A stretch of 64,000 nt of DNA. Origin: Henckelia pumila. Its lineage: Eukaryota > Streptophyta > Magnoliopsida > Lamiales > Gesneriaceae. The notes under the pieces are model-generated. The model was given only the letters and a program-made list of their open reading frames with translations, was not told the DNA's origin and searched no databases. A program made the translations under genes and the position numbers. Below are positions 11,656 through 23,604 of the stretch, piece by piece. Where the stretch lies: positions 50,151,751 through 50,215,750 of the forward strand of contig NC_133120.1 in assembly GCF_033568475.1 (NCBI RefSeq), read 5' to 3'. The stretch's first letter is position 1. Every line of letters starts with the position of its first letter.

Positions 11656-12768
11656 TTAAGCTTGCAATCATCAACATGGTTCAGCAAAACCAGTTCAATG
11701 GAAATGCTACTGCTGATACTCGTCTGCATCTATGGACATTTTTGGAGATTACAGATACGGTAAAAATGAATGAAGTTTTTGAGGATATTATTAAACTGCG
11801 TTTATTTTCGTTTTCTCTCAGGGATCAGGCAAGGAGTTGGTTGCAATCATGACCACTTGGGAGTATTACTACTTGGGAAGACATGGCAGTGAAGTTTCTT
11901 GCCAAATATTTTCAACCTGCTAAGTCTACTCAACTGAAGATTGAGATTAGCACATTTCGATAGCATGATTTTGAACAGTTGTACAAGACATGGGAGCGTT
12001 TCAAGGATTTTCTGAGATGGTGTCCAAATCATAAATTTGAAGATTGGGAGCATATTGAAATTTTTTATGATGGTCTGAATGCGCCTACAAGAATGTTTTT
12101 GGATTCAGCAGCTGGAGGTGCAATATTTGCAAAGGATCCTGCTTAGGCATATGAGATGCTGGATCAAATGACTATCAACAGCTTTCATTGGCTGGCTGAA
12201 TGAGCTGGAATCCAAAAATCAGCCCGAGTTTATGCAGTGGATCCTCACACTTCTTTATCTGCTCAAGTCTCGGTATTGATTGCACAGATAGCGGCTATGA
12301 GCACTAGAAATTCTAAAGGTAAGGCTGTAACTATTGCAGAGGCAAACACCCCTGACGAGGCCCAATACATTAAAACTAAAGGCTATGGAGGATATCGAGG
12401 TAACCCTTTTCTAAATTCTCTTATAATCCTGATTTGCGTAACAAAGAAAAAAAAATTTATGCAAATAACAAGAATGTATTAAATCCCTCCGGGATTTCAT
12501 ACAAATAAGGGAGAAGGTAGGCCATCTTTGGAGGACGTGGTCAGTACTTTTGTTGAGGAGTCTGGAAAATGAATGGCAATGACGTAATCTCGTCTTGATA
12601 TCTTGGAGATGCATATGAGCAATATGGGTGCCACGATGAAATCTTGAAGACACAGATTGCGCAGCTGGCAAATGCACTGGAAGATCAAAACAAAGGTCAG
12701 TTCCCGAGTAATACTGAGGTGAATCCATTAGAACACTATAAAGCCATATCATTGAAAAGTGGAAAATA
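11656..12768 (+). pseudogene. Athila-like gag, second part
   Basis: Continuation of the gag split at 1650. MVQQNQFNGNATADTRLHL and IIKLRLFSFSLRDQARSWL are the classic retrotransposon gag core. Further on come YQ-like linker text and NTPDEAQYIKTKGYGGYRG at about 12350, and PSLEDVVSTF at about 12520. Several stops and frameshifts break the frame (for example just after the first core block, near 11850, and at about 12145). The homologous segment at 25216-25725 lets the decayed reading be followed. It is a remnant with no expected product. Confidence 0.75.
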
Positions 12769-12789
12769 ATTCTTAAATTCCTTGCACTA

Positions 12790-13043
12790 TTGGTTCTTAT
12801 AATTTTAATAAAGCACTTTGTGATTTAGGAGCTAGCATTAATTTAATGTCATTATCTGTTTTCAGGAGTTTAGGACCTGGCGAGGTGAAGCCCACGACAA
12901 TCGCATTGCAGCTAGCCGATAGATCTCTCGCATATCCACTTGGAATTATCGAGGACGTTCTAGTAAAAATTGACAAATTTATTTTTCCAGTGAATTTTGT
13001 GGTGTTAGGTATGGAGGATGATGCAAAATGTCCTTGATTTTGA
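12790..13043 (+). pseudogene. Athila-like aspartic-protease fragment
   Basis: The sequence reads CDLGASINLMSLSVFRSL followed by IIEDVLVKIDKFIFPVNFV, matching the protease of Athila/Tat elements, which commonly have DLGAS where other families have DTG or DSG. A one-base loss near 13033 shifts the frame (PLILG in relatives). Similarity to relatives stops at about 13043, where unrelated retroelement DNA begins. Reverse transcriptase and integrase are absent here. Confidence 0.7.
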
Positions 13044-15092
13044 AATAGGACGTCGTTCGGAATTGTTAGAAATTTTGGAAGTTTATTCTAAATTTGAGTT
13101 TTGAGATTTGTTGGGTTTAAACCCTTATGGTTGTATTAGCATTGCTATGAGTTGGTATCGATATTATACTGTTGTTTGTGTTTCCGGTTTGATCAGGATA
13201 CAGCCGTTATGCTGCCGGTTTGAGTTTTGGATTGTCAATCGGTTTGAATTGTTGAGCCGAGTATTCGATCGAGTTGTATGTTAATCTCGAGCCTTTGTTA
13301 CTTATTTTTCAGATTTTTTGAAGGCTGTTGAGTTGCGAGGGTGCAGAAGTTAGATCGTTCTGAAGATTAGAGCCGGTATAGTATCGAATTCTTATCTATG
13401 AAGTAGATTCGAGGGAGTATCTGAATGAGTTTATTGTTGTTGTTTCCAGGTTTGGAGCATCGACATCTTGAGAAGAGGTATAAGACAACTTAGAGTGGAA
13501 TGGAATGTATATCTCGAATCCGACTTGATTCGAGTGTTCTGGAGAAATCATATACTTGCATGTTAATTGATTTGATTGATTAATTGAGTTGATTGAGTTA
13601 TGATTTGCATTGCATTCATATTGAGCCAATTAATTCGTTCATTTTGAGTTAGACGATCTGAGAATTATATTAGGGGGCATTGGCAGGCGATTTACTGCAA
13701 CGACCGACTTAACCCTCTATCGTTGCTTCATAGTCTAGGGGATTGAATTATACACTATCCACCCCGAGTGTAGAGTAGGTTTGATTTGTGTGATAGTTCA
13801 TCCTCGGGATCCCAATAGGAGAAGAGAAGAGTTTTTTACCTTTTGATTATCCAAACTTGATAATCCCAGATTTTAAAGTCATGCATTTCATTTTAGACTC
13901 CTTCTTGAAGTACATGACTAAGATTTGTGTATCATGCTTGAGATTTTATATCGTTAGTTGATATATTGAATGATATTGCATGTTTGTTACTTATACTGGG
14001 AATGTTATTCTCACCGGATTATCCGGATGTTGTCTTGTCTTTGTATGTGTGCTTGGCAACAGGTGGGGCAGGACCAAGTCAGAGATCGCATGGATAGTGG
14101 GGATGTGAAGATAGAGTGGGACTCGGTTTAGAAGTTGTATCAGCATGTATACCTAGTTATGTTGGAACATGTTTAGATATCGAACTTCGTTGTCTTGTTG
14201 TATTAAATAAGTCGACTTTGGTTATCGAATATTGATGTTTGCATGTTGTAATTTCTAGTGGGGGAGAAATGTAAGGCCCGAGATTAATTGATTTAATTCG
14301 AGATTATTTAATTTTAATCCAAAAATATTGAATTTGAGAATTTTTAGAGTTTAGATTTAAATTGTAATATTCTTAAATTATTTATGATTGAAATTGAATT
14401 AAAATAAGGGCCAAGGACCAAATTGCAAATACTAAAGAATTGAGGGACTAAAATACAATTTGTCTTGAATTTATCTAAATCTGAATTGATTAGTCATCCA
14501 CCTTCACGTGTAAGTAACTACTTCATTCAGACTTCTTCAGAGAAAAACCGAGATCTCCTTCTTTTCATTTGATTTTGATATTTAAAAACCTCGTATCTTT
14601 TGATCCGATTGTCCGAATTGAATTCTGAAAATAACGTTGTGATCCTTAGAACAACGGGTTCGATTTGATATTTGATTTAAGTATCTTTGTGTTTCAGCAT
14701 GTTTTGAATATTGATAGATGTTGGAGATCAGAATTCATTTATGTATGCATGTTCTTGAGATTATGTATTGTATCGTAGCAAAACCGAATCGAAGAAAGAG
14801 CGTCATATGAGTTTAATATGTTTCCAGCAAATGTTTTGAAAGTTAGGCATCTGATGTTGCTGGGTTTTGATGTTATTTAGCGGTATATCATGTATATGAA
14901 GTTGTATGAATGATAGAATGGTTTCGATGTTTTGTCGGTTATCGATTTTCAATCGCCACGCCATCAATTTATGATTTGAGGCTGTTTCGGTGTCCTATGA
15001 TTGAGTTGAGTATCTCATATTGTCATAACTGATGTTTCTTGGTTATAATCATTATATTTCAGATTAGTAAGAGCTTTATCAACTCGTGAAAA
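13044..15092 (+). mobile_element. Noncoding LTR-retroelement segment with polypurine tract and LTR start
   Basis: No supported gene in this 2-kb stretch. AGTGGGGGAGAAA at 14257-14269 looks like a polypurine tract, and TGTAAGGCCCGAG immediately after it (14270) looks like the start of a 3' LTR in + orientation. The LTR would run to the junction with the next element near 15092, where no clear CA end is seen, so it is probably truncated. The 1.2 kb before the tract has LTR- or UTR-like composition and no recognisable protein. Which lineage it belongs to is unknown. Confidence 0.45.
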
Positions 15093-15789
15093 GACACTGT
15101 CATGATCAACAAACATCTATTGTCGTGCAATGGTCAAGCAACCACGAACTTCATCAATTACATCGCTACACTACATCAGTCTAACATGCGTGCTTAAAAT
15201 GATTCACGATTCAACCAACAGCTTCTCATGTTCAATCAAAAGTAACATTTTTACAAAACCAAATTTTTTTTTCAAATATATCATCATCGTCCAACATTCA
15301 TCATTATACTTATTCACATAACAAAAACACAATTAGATGCATGAATACGAACTATATGCAATGAACTATACCAAATGAATGCAAAACAACAAAACAAACA
15401 AAACTAATCTACCCCCCATACTTATCCAAAGCATTGCCCTCAATGCTTTATAAACACAAACAGTATGCACAAACAAAGAACAAATGCTAGATGAACAACA
15501 AAAACAGAATGAAACTGAAAACTGAAACTCCCCTTGTTAATTCATTGGCATCTCCATCGTTCTCTTCCTCTTCACACTCTAGCAACGACATATTTTAGGG
15601 TGATAATAGTAGACTGGGTGATTCGGCATTCACAACAAGCTGGCATGGGAAAGAACAAAAATAAAATATAAATAAACAAAAACCAAAAATGAAACTAAAG
15701 AGCAAAGGAAAGAAAACTGGGTTGCCTCCCAGTCAGCGCTAAATTTATAGTCTATAGCCCGACTATATTTCTCTCTTGAGTGGCGACAT

Positions 15790-16380
15790 TCAAGGTGGTT
15801 TATCCACCATCTTGGAAAAACTCAGATCAATCCTACAACTGCATGCTTCACCGCTATAGAGATTTTGCAAGGGACAAATTCCTTTGGAGAACTGAACCTG
15901 CTGACATTCCCCGACATCATGAATCACATCAATAAAATTGACATCAGAGCAAGATTTTAAATTTGAGCTATTGCTAGCCGACTTAATCATAGTAAACACG
16001 ACTTGCTCATTATTCAATCTCAACACTAACTCTCCCTTTTCAACTTCCACTGAGTCCCTACTAGAAGCAAAAAATGGACGCCCTAGAATCAGAGGGACCT
16101 CGCAATATTCATTCATGTCAAGAATAACAAAATTTACAGGATAAATTTTTTTTTCTATCTTGTTTAAAATATTCTCCACCAGTCATCTTGGGTATTTAAC
16201 AGATCCATCAGCAAATTTAAGAGAGATAGAGGTAGGTTCAATATTTTCTATACCTAATTTTCGAGCAAGTGAATAGGGCATCAAATTTATGCTCGATCCT
16301 AAATCACACAAAACATTCTTCAATGATAAATTTCCAATTTGGCAAGGTATAGAAAATTTCCTGGATCTTGAGATTTGGTT
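15790..16380 (-). pseudogene. Protease region of copy A
   Basis: The frame 16179-15790 reads ENILNKIEKKIYPVNFVIL and CEVPLILGRPFFASSRDSV, the C-terminal half of an Athila-like protease. The upstream half (DLG active-site area) is readable around 16200-16370 but in another frame, with a stop near 16185, so the copy is broken. Copy B at 21233-21940 gives the same protein in one frame. No polymerase sequence follows on the - strand side before 15740. Confidence 0.7.
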
Positions 16381-18036
16381 GGAAGCTTAATTTTCAGCAT
16401 CGCCGAGCATTCCTCATTAATTGTGACTTGCGTCACATCATTCAACTTCTTTTTATTCCTCAGTAAATCCTTCATAAATCTGACATAATTTGGCATGTGA
16501 GCTAATGCATCTGCAAAAGGTATGTTAATATGCAGCTTCTTGAAAATTTCAAGAAACTTTTTAAATTGATGATCAAATAGTAACTGCTTAGCTCTTTCAG
16601 GAAAAGGTAAAGTAGAAATATCAACAATATCATTAACCTCAAATTTTGAATTCTTACCTTTCTTATCTACCATGGAAGAATTTTCAGCACACGCATCCTT
16701 CTTTACTTTTGAACTCTTCGGCCCTTCCATACTTGTCTATTTGTCCCTCTGTTGCTTGGGGTTTTCAGACTGTGCTCGAGTCACGACCATGATAGCATTC
16801 ACGCCTCTGGGATTTGGTTCAGTGTTTCTTGGAAAAGCTCCAGTAGGACGAGTAGACAGTTGGATTGCTATTTGAGCCATCTGAGTCTCCAACTTCTGCA
16901 GCATAGGTTCTCGATTCTATAGCCGAGCTTCTGTACCAGCCATGTACTTCATCATTATCTCCTCAAAGCTCGGCTTCTGCACCTCTTGCTTAGGTTGACT
17001 CTGCCAGTTCTGATTGTAGGTGTTGTTGTATGAGTTGTATGACTGTCGTCCTTGGTTTCCTGCAAAATTAGCCGCGTCCACCTCAAACAACTGTTGTTCT
17101 TCTTGCAGATTCCCTTGTATTTGATTCATTGGCGCTGTTTTCATAAGTGCCATTTGGTGTGTCAAAGCATCAATCTTTGCATTCAGGACCATTTAAGCAT
17201 CGACCTCTAGAACTCCAGCCTACTTCTCTTTCTTCATATCCAGCCACCCAATATGACTTTCTGCCATATTACCAATGATCTCTCATGCCTCTGCCGGTGT
17301 CTTCCTGAATAGACTTTCACTGGCTGCAACATCCAGCAAAGAATGCACTGATGGATCGGCTTCATTTTAGAATGTCTGCGTCTGCTGGCTCTGAGTGAGA
17401 TTATGCTGAGGACACATCCTCAACATCTTTTTAAATCTAGTCCATGCTGCATGTAAGGACTCTCCCTCCTTTTCCCTGTAAGAAATAATATCAAAAAATA
17501 ACTTTGCCATCTTCGAGGAGGAAAACACTTTTTCAAAAAGTTAGAACAAGCTCAGTCCAGGTAGTGACAGAACCGGTAGGCAGATTATCTAGCCACTCAA
17601 GTGCATCCCCCTGCAGAGAAAATGGGCATAACCGCAGTCTCACTGCATCAGAGGTTACCCCATTAAACTTAAATGTGTCGCAGATTGACAGAAAATGCTC
17701 CAGATGAGCGTAAGGATCCTCCTGAGAAGTGCCCCCAAACCGTGCCTGAAGGTGGATCATCTGAATGATAGAAGGCTTCAGCTCAAAACTGTTCGCCTCT
17801 ACAGCAGGACGAACTATGCTAGATCCATATCTAGCAACATGTGGGCGAATTAGATCCAAAACCATGTGATTGTCAACTTCATCTGCCATCTCTTCCTCAG
17901 ATTCTGATTCAAGTGCTAAATTAATAGCTCTTCTAGCTTTCCGAATTCTGCTCAGTGTGCGCTCGATCTCCAAATAAAGTGGTAAAAGATCATTGGAGTG
18001 CCTATTGCTATGCATGCACAAGAAAAATGTACCCAA
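16320..18036 (-). pseudogene. gag of copy A
   Basis: Pieces in order on the - strand: 18036-17533 with MADEVDNHMVLDLIRP, MIHLQARFGGTSQEDPYAHL and LRLCPFSLQGDALEWLDNL, the retrotransposon gag core; a broken middle (17500-17200); 17192-16917 with SYNSYNNTYNQNWQSQP; and 16730-16320 with FKKFLEIFKKLHINIPFADA, the linker to protease. Stops and frameshifts separate the pieces. The asparagine-glutamine-rich stretch in the middle is usual in Athila/Tat Gag C-terminal regions. Confidence 0.8.
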
Positions 18037-18134
18037 AAATCAAAGATAGAGGAAAAGGTTCATGATTTTAAAAATAAAAAATAAAAATAAAAATCTAGTC
18101 TCAAGTGAAATAAAAATTTTGATATCACTAACAG

Positions 18135-18152
18135 ACCCCGGCAACGGCGCCA
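18135..18152 (-). promoter_or_regulatory. Primer-binding site of copy A, tRNA-Asp type
   Basis: On the - strand TGGCGCCGTTGCCGGGGT, six bases from the LTR at 18159-19811; an exact match in its first 17 bases to the complement of the tRNA-Asp 3' end. Confidence 0.85.
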
Positions 18153-18158
18153 AAAACT

Positions 18159-19811
18159 TGACCGCTTAAATTGGTTTGATTAAAAATCTACTGGCAAGCG
18201 CACCAGGTCAAGTAATAGTAAAGTGGACAAAGGTCCAGATGTCGAACCCACAGGGACTGTTATTTTGCAAATACCAAAATATATTTATTTCTACTTAATC
18301 TAGGCTAGTGAATAAGAGCAATTTCAGATTTTAAACTATTAAATAAATTTGCAAATAAAATTAAATTAACTAAAATGCCGCAAGAAAATTGGATTAAATT
18401 CAAATATGAGAAAAGTTCGATCAAGGACACACGTAGGTACCAGATAAATTATGTAACATGTAGTCGATTCAGGACTCAGATTTAATCTTAAATTATAGAA
18501 ATTCTCCTAAATTGTTCAAAGGTCTATTTCTAGAACAATAAAACCTATTCAAATATTGACGGATTAATCTTTTGTAATTCTAATCAAATTTGAAAGCATT
18601 AAATATTTGTGAAAATTCAGTAAACACCTAAACCGCACACTGAAATCGAATTTTATTTCTAGTCGATTTTACCATGTGTTGATTATCAAAGTGATCAAAA
18701 TCAATACCTCCTCTGTCGACTTGGAATCGATCAGTTGATCAGGCTATTCACAAGAAAAATATAAATCTGACAATCAATAAAATAAAATCAAGTCTGAACA
18801 ATCCCAAACAAACATCCAAGTTTTCTACATAAATTTGTCTGGCCCAATCACGTGGCCTTGATCAAAAAGAAAGAATACTCAATAAACAAAATCATGATTC
18901 AAACAATGTTTTTAATCATGAGATAAAAATAAAAATAAGAAAAGAAGAAGAAAAGAAAAATCTTCTCTCCCAAGCAGGTAGTAGCCGCTCTCTCTTGTCT
19001 GCGTTCTCGAACGATTTCCCCCCTAAATCTGATGAATAAATCGGTATTTATGTGTCCAAGGATCACCAAAAGATAATATCTTTCCCGAGCAAGAATTTCA
19101 AAAAAAAAAAACTCTGATCGCGCGGCTCGCTCGAGCGAGCACAAAGTGCGCTCGAGCGAGTGATTCTCTGTTCCAAAGATTTTAATTCCAGTATTTCTCG
19201 CTCGAGCGAGCACAAAGTGCGCTTGAGCGAGTGATTGTCTGCCTCGAGAAACATAATGCACATGCCAACCATGCACGATTGCTCTCCACCTTGCGCGATT
19301 GCCCTTCATCATGCACCCATCTCTATGCACGATAGCGCATCATCATGCGCTGAACACCATGCGCTAACTTTTCCCCTCTTTGCGCGATCGCGCATCCTCC
19401 AATCTCCCAACAGCACAGCTTGGTGCTTCCTCTTCAGCGCAATCGCGCTTCTCATCTTCATTCTTCTGCGTACATGTCTCATGCGCAGATGCGAGATTTG
19501 CCCATGCAAATGCATGGTTCCTCAAGCTTACGCATCTGCTCCATATTCTTGCGCAGAAGCACACTCCTTCCTTATTTCCTCACGGCTGCTTCTCCTCTTC
19601 ATTCTTGTTCATTGGCACAGCTTGCCATTCCTTCACTCACATAGGAGCATCATCTCTCACCTAAAATTCAAGTTTCCTTCTATGTCCTGTAAATAAACCA
19701 AGGGAATAATGTGAAGCTAAAATTCACAAAAACTCAAATAAAAATAACAAGAACACATGCATAATAAACATAAAAATATCACAATTTAATGCATACAAAA
19801 TGAACTTATCA
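18159..19811 (-). repeat. Shared middle LTR (5' LTR of copy A and 3' LTR of copy B)
   Basis: 1,653 bp, TGACCGC at the left and CTTATCA at the right, so TG...CA in both orientations. It matches 23605-25215 with a few length changes. It contains a CTCGAGCGAGC palindrome block at 19125-19240, present twice here and once in the right LTR, and a cluster of GCGCGATNGCGC-type motifs at 19270-19560. Confidence 0.85.
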
Positions 19812-21232
19812 ACATCCTCATACTTAAACCTTGTTCGCCCTCAAGCAAGATATCCAAAAACAAAATGCAAACAACGACATAAGTATGAATGAATCATGAA
19901 CAACATAGCCTCCGACACGTTTCAACTTCAACAACGAAAAACCACACACTTCTGATTGTCCACAATACAATGTCAGAATAAAAATAAACGTGTGTGTGTG
20001 CCATGTCTTTCCAGTTTCATGCACTTCAAATGAATCTTTCCTAAAAATTCTTAGCGACCTATGAAAATTCAGTGCAAGTGTCACAATCCAGCACTGTTTT
20101 ATCCCAACAATCGCTAACAAAAACATGCACTTTCTTGAGATTAATTACGTACCTCCGGATTTTGCACCCAGTTTATTTTTTAAGCCCCAATAATTACCCG
20201 CAAAATTAGCTATAACTAAGATAGGATTCGAATTTCAATCCCCTCGTCTATAATCCAAATGGAGCTAATCCCATTTAGCCCGCAAACTTAGCTATGGAAA
20301 ATTGATTAGAATTTCAATCATTTTTCAAGTCCAGATGGAATTGTTATTTTAAATTTTCAATTTTTTTTAAACCCATGAAATCCGCATACTTAGTCAAGAA
20401 TATAGAATTAGGATTTCAATCCCTTGCTCGTAACCCGGATGGAGTTAACTTAAATTTTTTTTTTCAATGAATTTTGGTAAAAATTTTGAGGTGCGCCCAA
20501 GATCATACACGTCATAAAATCATCAGGAATCCAAAGACACTATCATGATCAACAAACATCTATTGTCGTGCAATGGTCAAGCAAACACGAACTTCATCAA
20601 TTACACCGCTACACTATACCAGTCTAACATGCGTGCTTAAAATAATTCACGATTCAACCAACAGCTTCTCATGTTCAATCAAAAGCAACATTTTTACAAA
20701 ACAAAAATTTTTTTTTCAACCATATCATCATCGGCCAACATTCATCATTATACTTATTCACATAACAAAAACACAATGAGATGCATGAATACAAACTATA
20801 TGCAATAAACTAAACCGAATGAATGCAAAACAACAAAACAAACAAAATTAATCTACCCCCCATACTTATCCAAAACATTGCCCTCAATGCTCTAGAAACA
20901 CAAACAGTATGCACAAACAAAGAACAAATTCAAGATGAACAACAAAAACAGAATGAAACTGAAAACTGAAACTCAATTTGTAATTCGTTGGCATCTCCAT
21001 CGTTCTCTTCCTCTTCACACTCTAGCAGCGACATCTTTTAAGGTGATAATAGCAGACTGGGTGATTCGGCATTCACAACAAGCTGGCATGGGAAATAACA
21101 AAAATAAAATATAAATAAACAAAAACTAAAAATGAAACTAAAGAGCAAAGGAAAGAAAACTGGGTTGCCTCCCAGTCAGCGCTAAATTTATATTCTATAG
21201 CCCGACTATATTTCTCTCTTGAGTGGCGACAT
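19812..21232 (-). other. 3' noncoding region of copy B
   Basis: No supported gene. Next to the LTR lies the purine-rich GGTTTAAGTATGAGGATGT on the - strand, the probable plus-strand primer. 20196-20452 holds three imperfect tandem units of about 90 bp, each with CCGCA, CTTAG or TTAGCTA, then ATTTCAATC and a GATGGA end. 21150-21180 carries the CTGGGAGGCAACCCAG motif, directly after the protease stop. Confidence 0.6.
20196..20452. repeat. Three diverged tandem repeats of about 90 bp
   Basis: Units begin near 20196, 20277 and 20378. Shared landmarks are a CCGCAWAMTTAG block, a GAATTTCAATC block about 35 bases later and a GATGGAGTTAA-like end. Similarity is clear but each unit has diverged. Confidence 0.6.
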
Positions 21233-21940
21233 TCAAGGTGGTTTATCCATCATCTTGAAAAAACTCAGATCAATCCTACAACTGCATGCTTCACCGCTAT
21301 AGAGATTTTGCAAGGGACAAATTCCTACGGAGAACTGAATCTGCTGACATTCCCCAACATCATGAATCACATCAATAAAATTGACATCAGAGCAAGATTT
21401 TAAATTTGAGCTATCGCTATCCGACTTAATCATAGTAAACACGACTTGCTCATTATTCAATCTCAACACTAACTCTTCATTTTCAACATCCACTAAGGCC
21501 CTACTAGCAGCAAGAAATGGACGCCCTAGAATCAGAGGGACCTCGCAATCTTCATTCATGTCAAGAATAACAAAATCTACAAGATAAAAAAATTTGTCTA
21601 TCTTGACTAAAATATTCTCCACCACTCCTCTTGGGTATTTAACAGATCCATCAACAAATTTAAGAGGGATAGAGGTAGGTTCAATATTTTCTATACCTAA
21701 TTTTTGAGCAAGTGAATAGGGCATCAAATTTATGCTCGATCCTAAATCACACAAAATATTCTTCAATGATAAATTTCCAATTTGGCAAGGTATAGAAAAT
21801 CTCCTTGGATCTTGAGATTTGGTTGGAAGCTTAATTTTCAGCACCGCTGAGCATTCCTCATTAATTGTGACTTGCGGCACATCATTCAACTTCTTTTTAT
21901 TCCTCAGTAAATCCTTCAGAAATCTGGAATAATTTGGCAT
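21233..21940 (-). CDS. Protease region of copy B (open frame)
   Basis: A 235-codon frame on the - strand: an N-terminal linker (MPNYSRFLKDLLRNKKKLND), then CDLGSSINLMPYSLAQKLG around the putative active site, then VVENILVKIDKFFYLVDF and CEVPLILGRPFLAASRAL, ending in a cysteine-containing tail. This is the aspartic-protease fold of Athila/Tat elements, with DLG in place of DTG as is common there. The ATG at 21940 is internal to the gag-pro polyprotein, so it is not a true start. The frame ends shortly before the GGGAGGCAACCCAG motif, so no polymerase follows. Confidence 0.75.
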   Translation of the reverse strand: MPNYSRFLKDLLRNKKKLNDVPQVTINEECSAVLKIKLPTKSQDPRRFSIPCQIGNLSLKNILCDLGSSINLMPYSLAQKLGIENIEPTSIPLKFVDGSVKYPRGVVENILVKIDKFFYLVDFVILDMNEDCEVPLILGRPFLAASRALVDVENEELVLRLNNEQVVFTMIKSDSDSSNLKSCSDVNFIDVIHDVGECQQIQFSVGICPLQNLYSGEACSCRIDLSFFKMMDKPP

Positions 21941-23335
21941 GTGAGCTAATGCATCTGCAAAAGGTATGTTAATGTGCAGCTTCTTGAAAATTTCAAGAAA
22001 CTTTTTAAATTGATGATCAAATAGTAACTTCTTAGCTCTTTGAGGAAAAGGTAAAGTAGAAATATCAACATCATCATTAACCTCAAATTTTTAATTCTTA
22101 CCTTTCCTACCTACCGTGGAACAATTTTCAGCACGCGCATCCTTCTTTACTTCTGACCTCTTCGGCCCTTCCATACTCGTCTCTTCGTCCCTCTGTTGCT
22201 CAGGGTTTTCAGACTGTGATCGAGTCACGACCATGATAGCATTCACGCCTTTGGGATTTGGTTCAGTGTTGCTTGGAAAAGCTCCAGTAGGACGAGTAGA
22301 CAGTTGGGTTGCTATATGAGCCATCTGAGTCTCCAACTTCTGCAGCATATGTTCTTGACTCTGTAGCCGAGCTTCTGTACCAGCCACGTACATCATCATT
22401 ATCTCCTCAAAGCTTGGCTTCTGCACCTCTTTCTTAGGTTGACTCTGCCAGTTCTGATTGTAGGTGTTGTTGTATGAGTTGTATGACTGCTGTCCTTGGT
22501 TTCCTGCAAAATTAGCCGCCTCCACCTCAAACAACTATTGTTCTTCTTGAAGATTCCCTTGTATTTGATTCACTGGCAATGTTTTCATAAGTGTCACTTG
22601 GTGTGTCAGAGCATCAATCTTTGCATTCAGGACCATTAAAGCATCGACCTCTAGAACTTCAGCCTGCTTCTCTTTCTTCACATCCGGCCACCCAATATTA
22701 CTTTCTGCCAAATTACCAGTGATCTCCTATGCCTCTGTCGGTGTCTTCCTGAATAGACTTCCACTGGCTATAGCATCCAGCATAGAACGCACTGATGGAT
22801 CGGCTCCATTATAGAATGTCTGCATCTGCTGGCTCTGAGTAAGATTATGTTGAGGACACATCCTCAAAATCTTCTTAAATCTGGTCCATGCTGCATGTAA
22901 GGACTCTCCCTCCTTTTGCATGTAAGAAATAATATCAAAAAATAACTTTGCCATCTTCGTAGGCAGAAAACACTTGTTCAAAAAAGTTTGAACAAGCTCA
23001 TTCTAGGTAGTGACAGAACCGGTAGGCAGATCATCTAGCCACTCAAGTGCATCCCCCTGCAGAGAAAATGGGCATAACCGCAGTCTCACTGCATCAGAGG
23101 TTACCCCATTGAACTTAAATATGTCGCATATTGACAGAAAATGCTCCAGATGAGCGTAAGGATCCTCCTGAAAAGTGCCCCCAAACCGTGCCTGAAAGTG
23201 GATCATCTGAATGATAGAAGGCTTCAGCTCAAAACTGTTTGCCTCTACAGTAGGACGAACTATGCTAGATCCATATCTAGCAACAGGTGGGCGAATTAGA
23301 TCCAGAACCGTGTGATTGTCAACTTCATCTGCCAT
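21941..23335 (-). pseudogene. gag of copy B
   Basis: Same protein order as copy A: gag core at 23335-23003 (LRLCPFSLQGDALEWLDDL), 22981-22727 (FDIISYMQKEGESLHAAW), then 22534-22091 with the asparagine-glutamine-rich linker (SYNSYNNTYNQNWQSQP). Stops near 23000, 22725, 22535 and 22090 interrupt the frame. Codon-by-codon similarity to copy A is high. Confidence 0.8.
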
Positions 23336-23580
23336 CTCTTCCTCATATTCTGATTCAAGTGCTAAATTAATAGCTCTTCTAGCTTTCCGAATTCTGCTCA
23401 GTGTGCGCTAGATCTCCAAATAAAGTGGTAGAAGATCATTGGAGTGCCTATTGCTATGCATGCACAAGCAAAAAGTACCCAAAAATCAAAGATAGAGGAA
23501 AAGGTTCAGGATTTTAAAAATAAAAAATAAAAATAAAAATCTAGTCTCAAGTGAAATAAAAATTTTGATATCACTAACCA

Positions 23581-23598
23581 TCCCCGGCAACGGCGCCA
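23581..23598 (-). promoter_or_regulatory. Primer-binding site of copy B, tRNA-Asp type
   Basis: On the - strand TGGCGCCGTTGCCGGGGA, an exact match to the expected complement of the tRNA-Asp 3' end, six bases from the LTR at 23605. Confidence 0.9.
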
Positions 23599-23604
23599 AA
23601 AACT

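Noticed and set aside
19235..19696. 153-codon + strand frame, similar to 24630-25100
   Set aside because: It is produced by the repeated GCGCGATNGCGC and TGCGC motifs of the LTRs; the protein is Ser, His and Ala low-complexity text and the frame is not conserved between the two LTRs.
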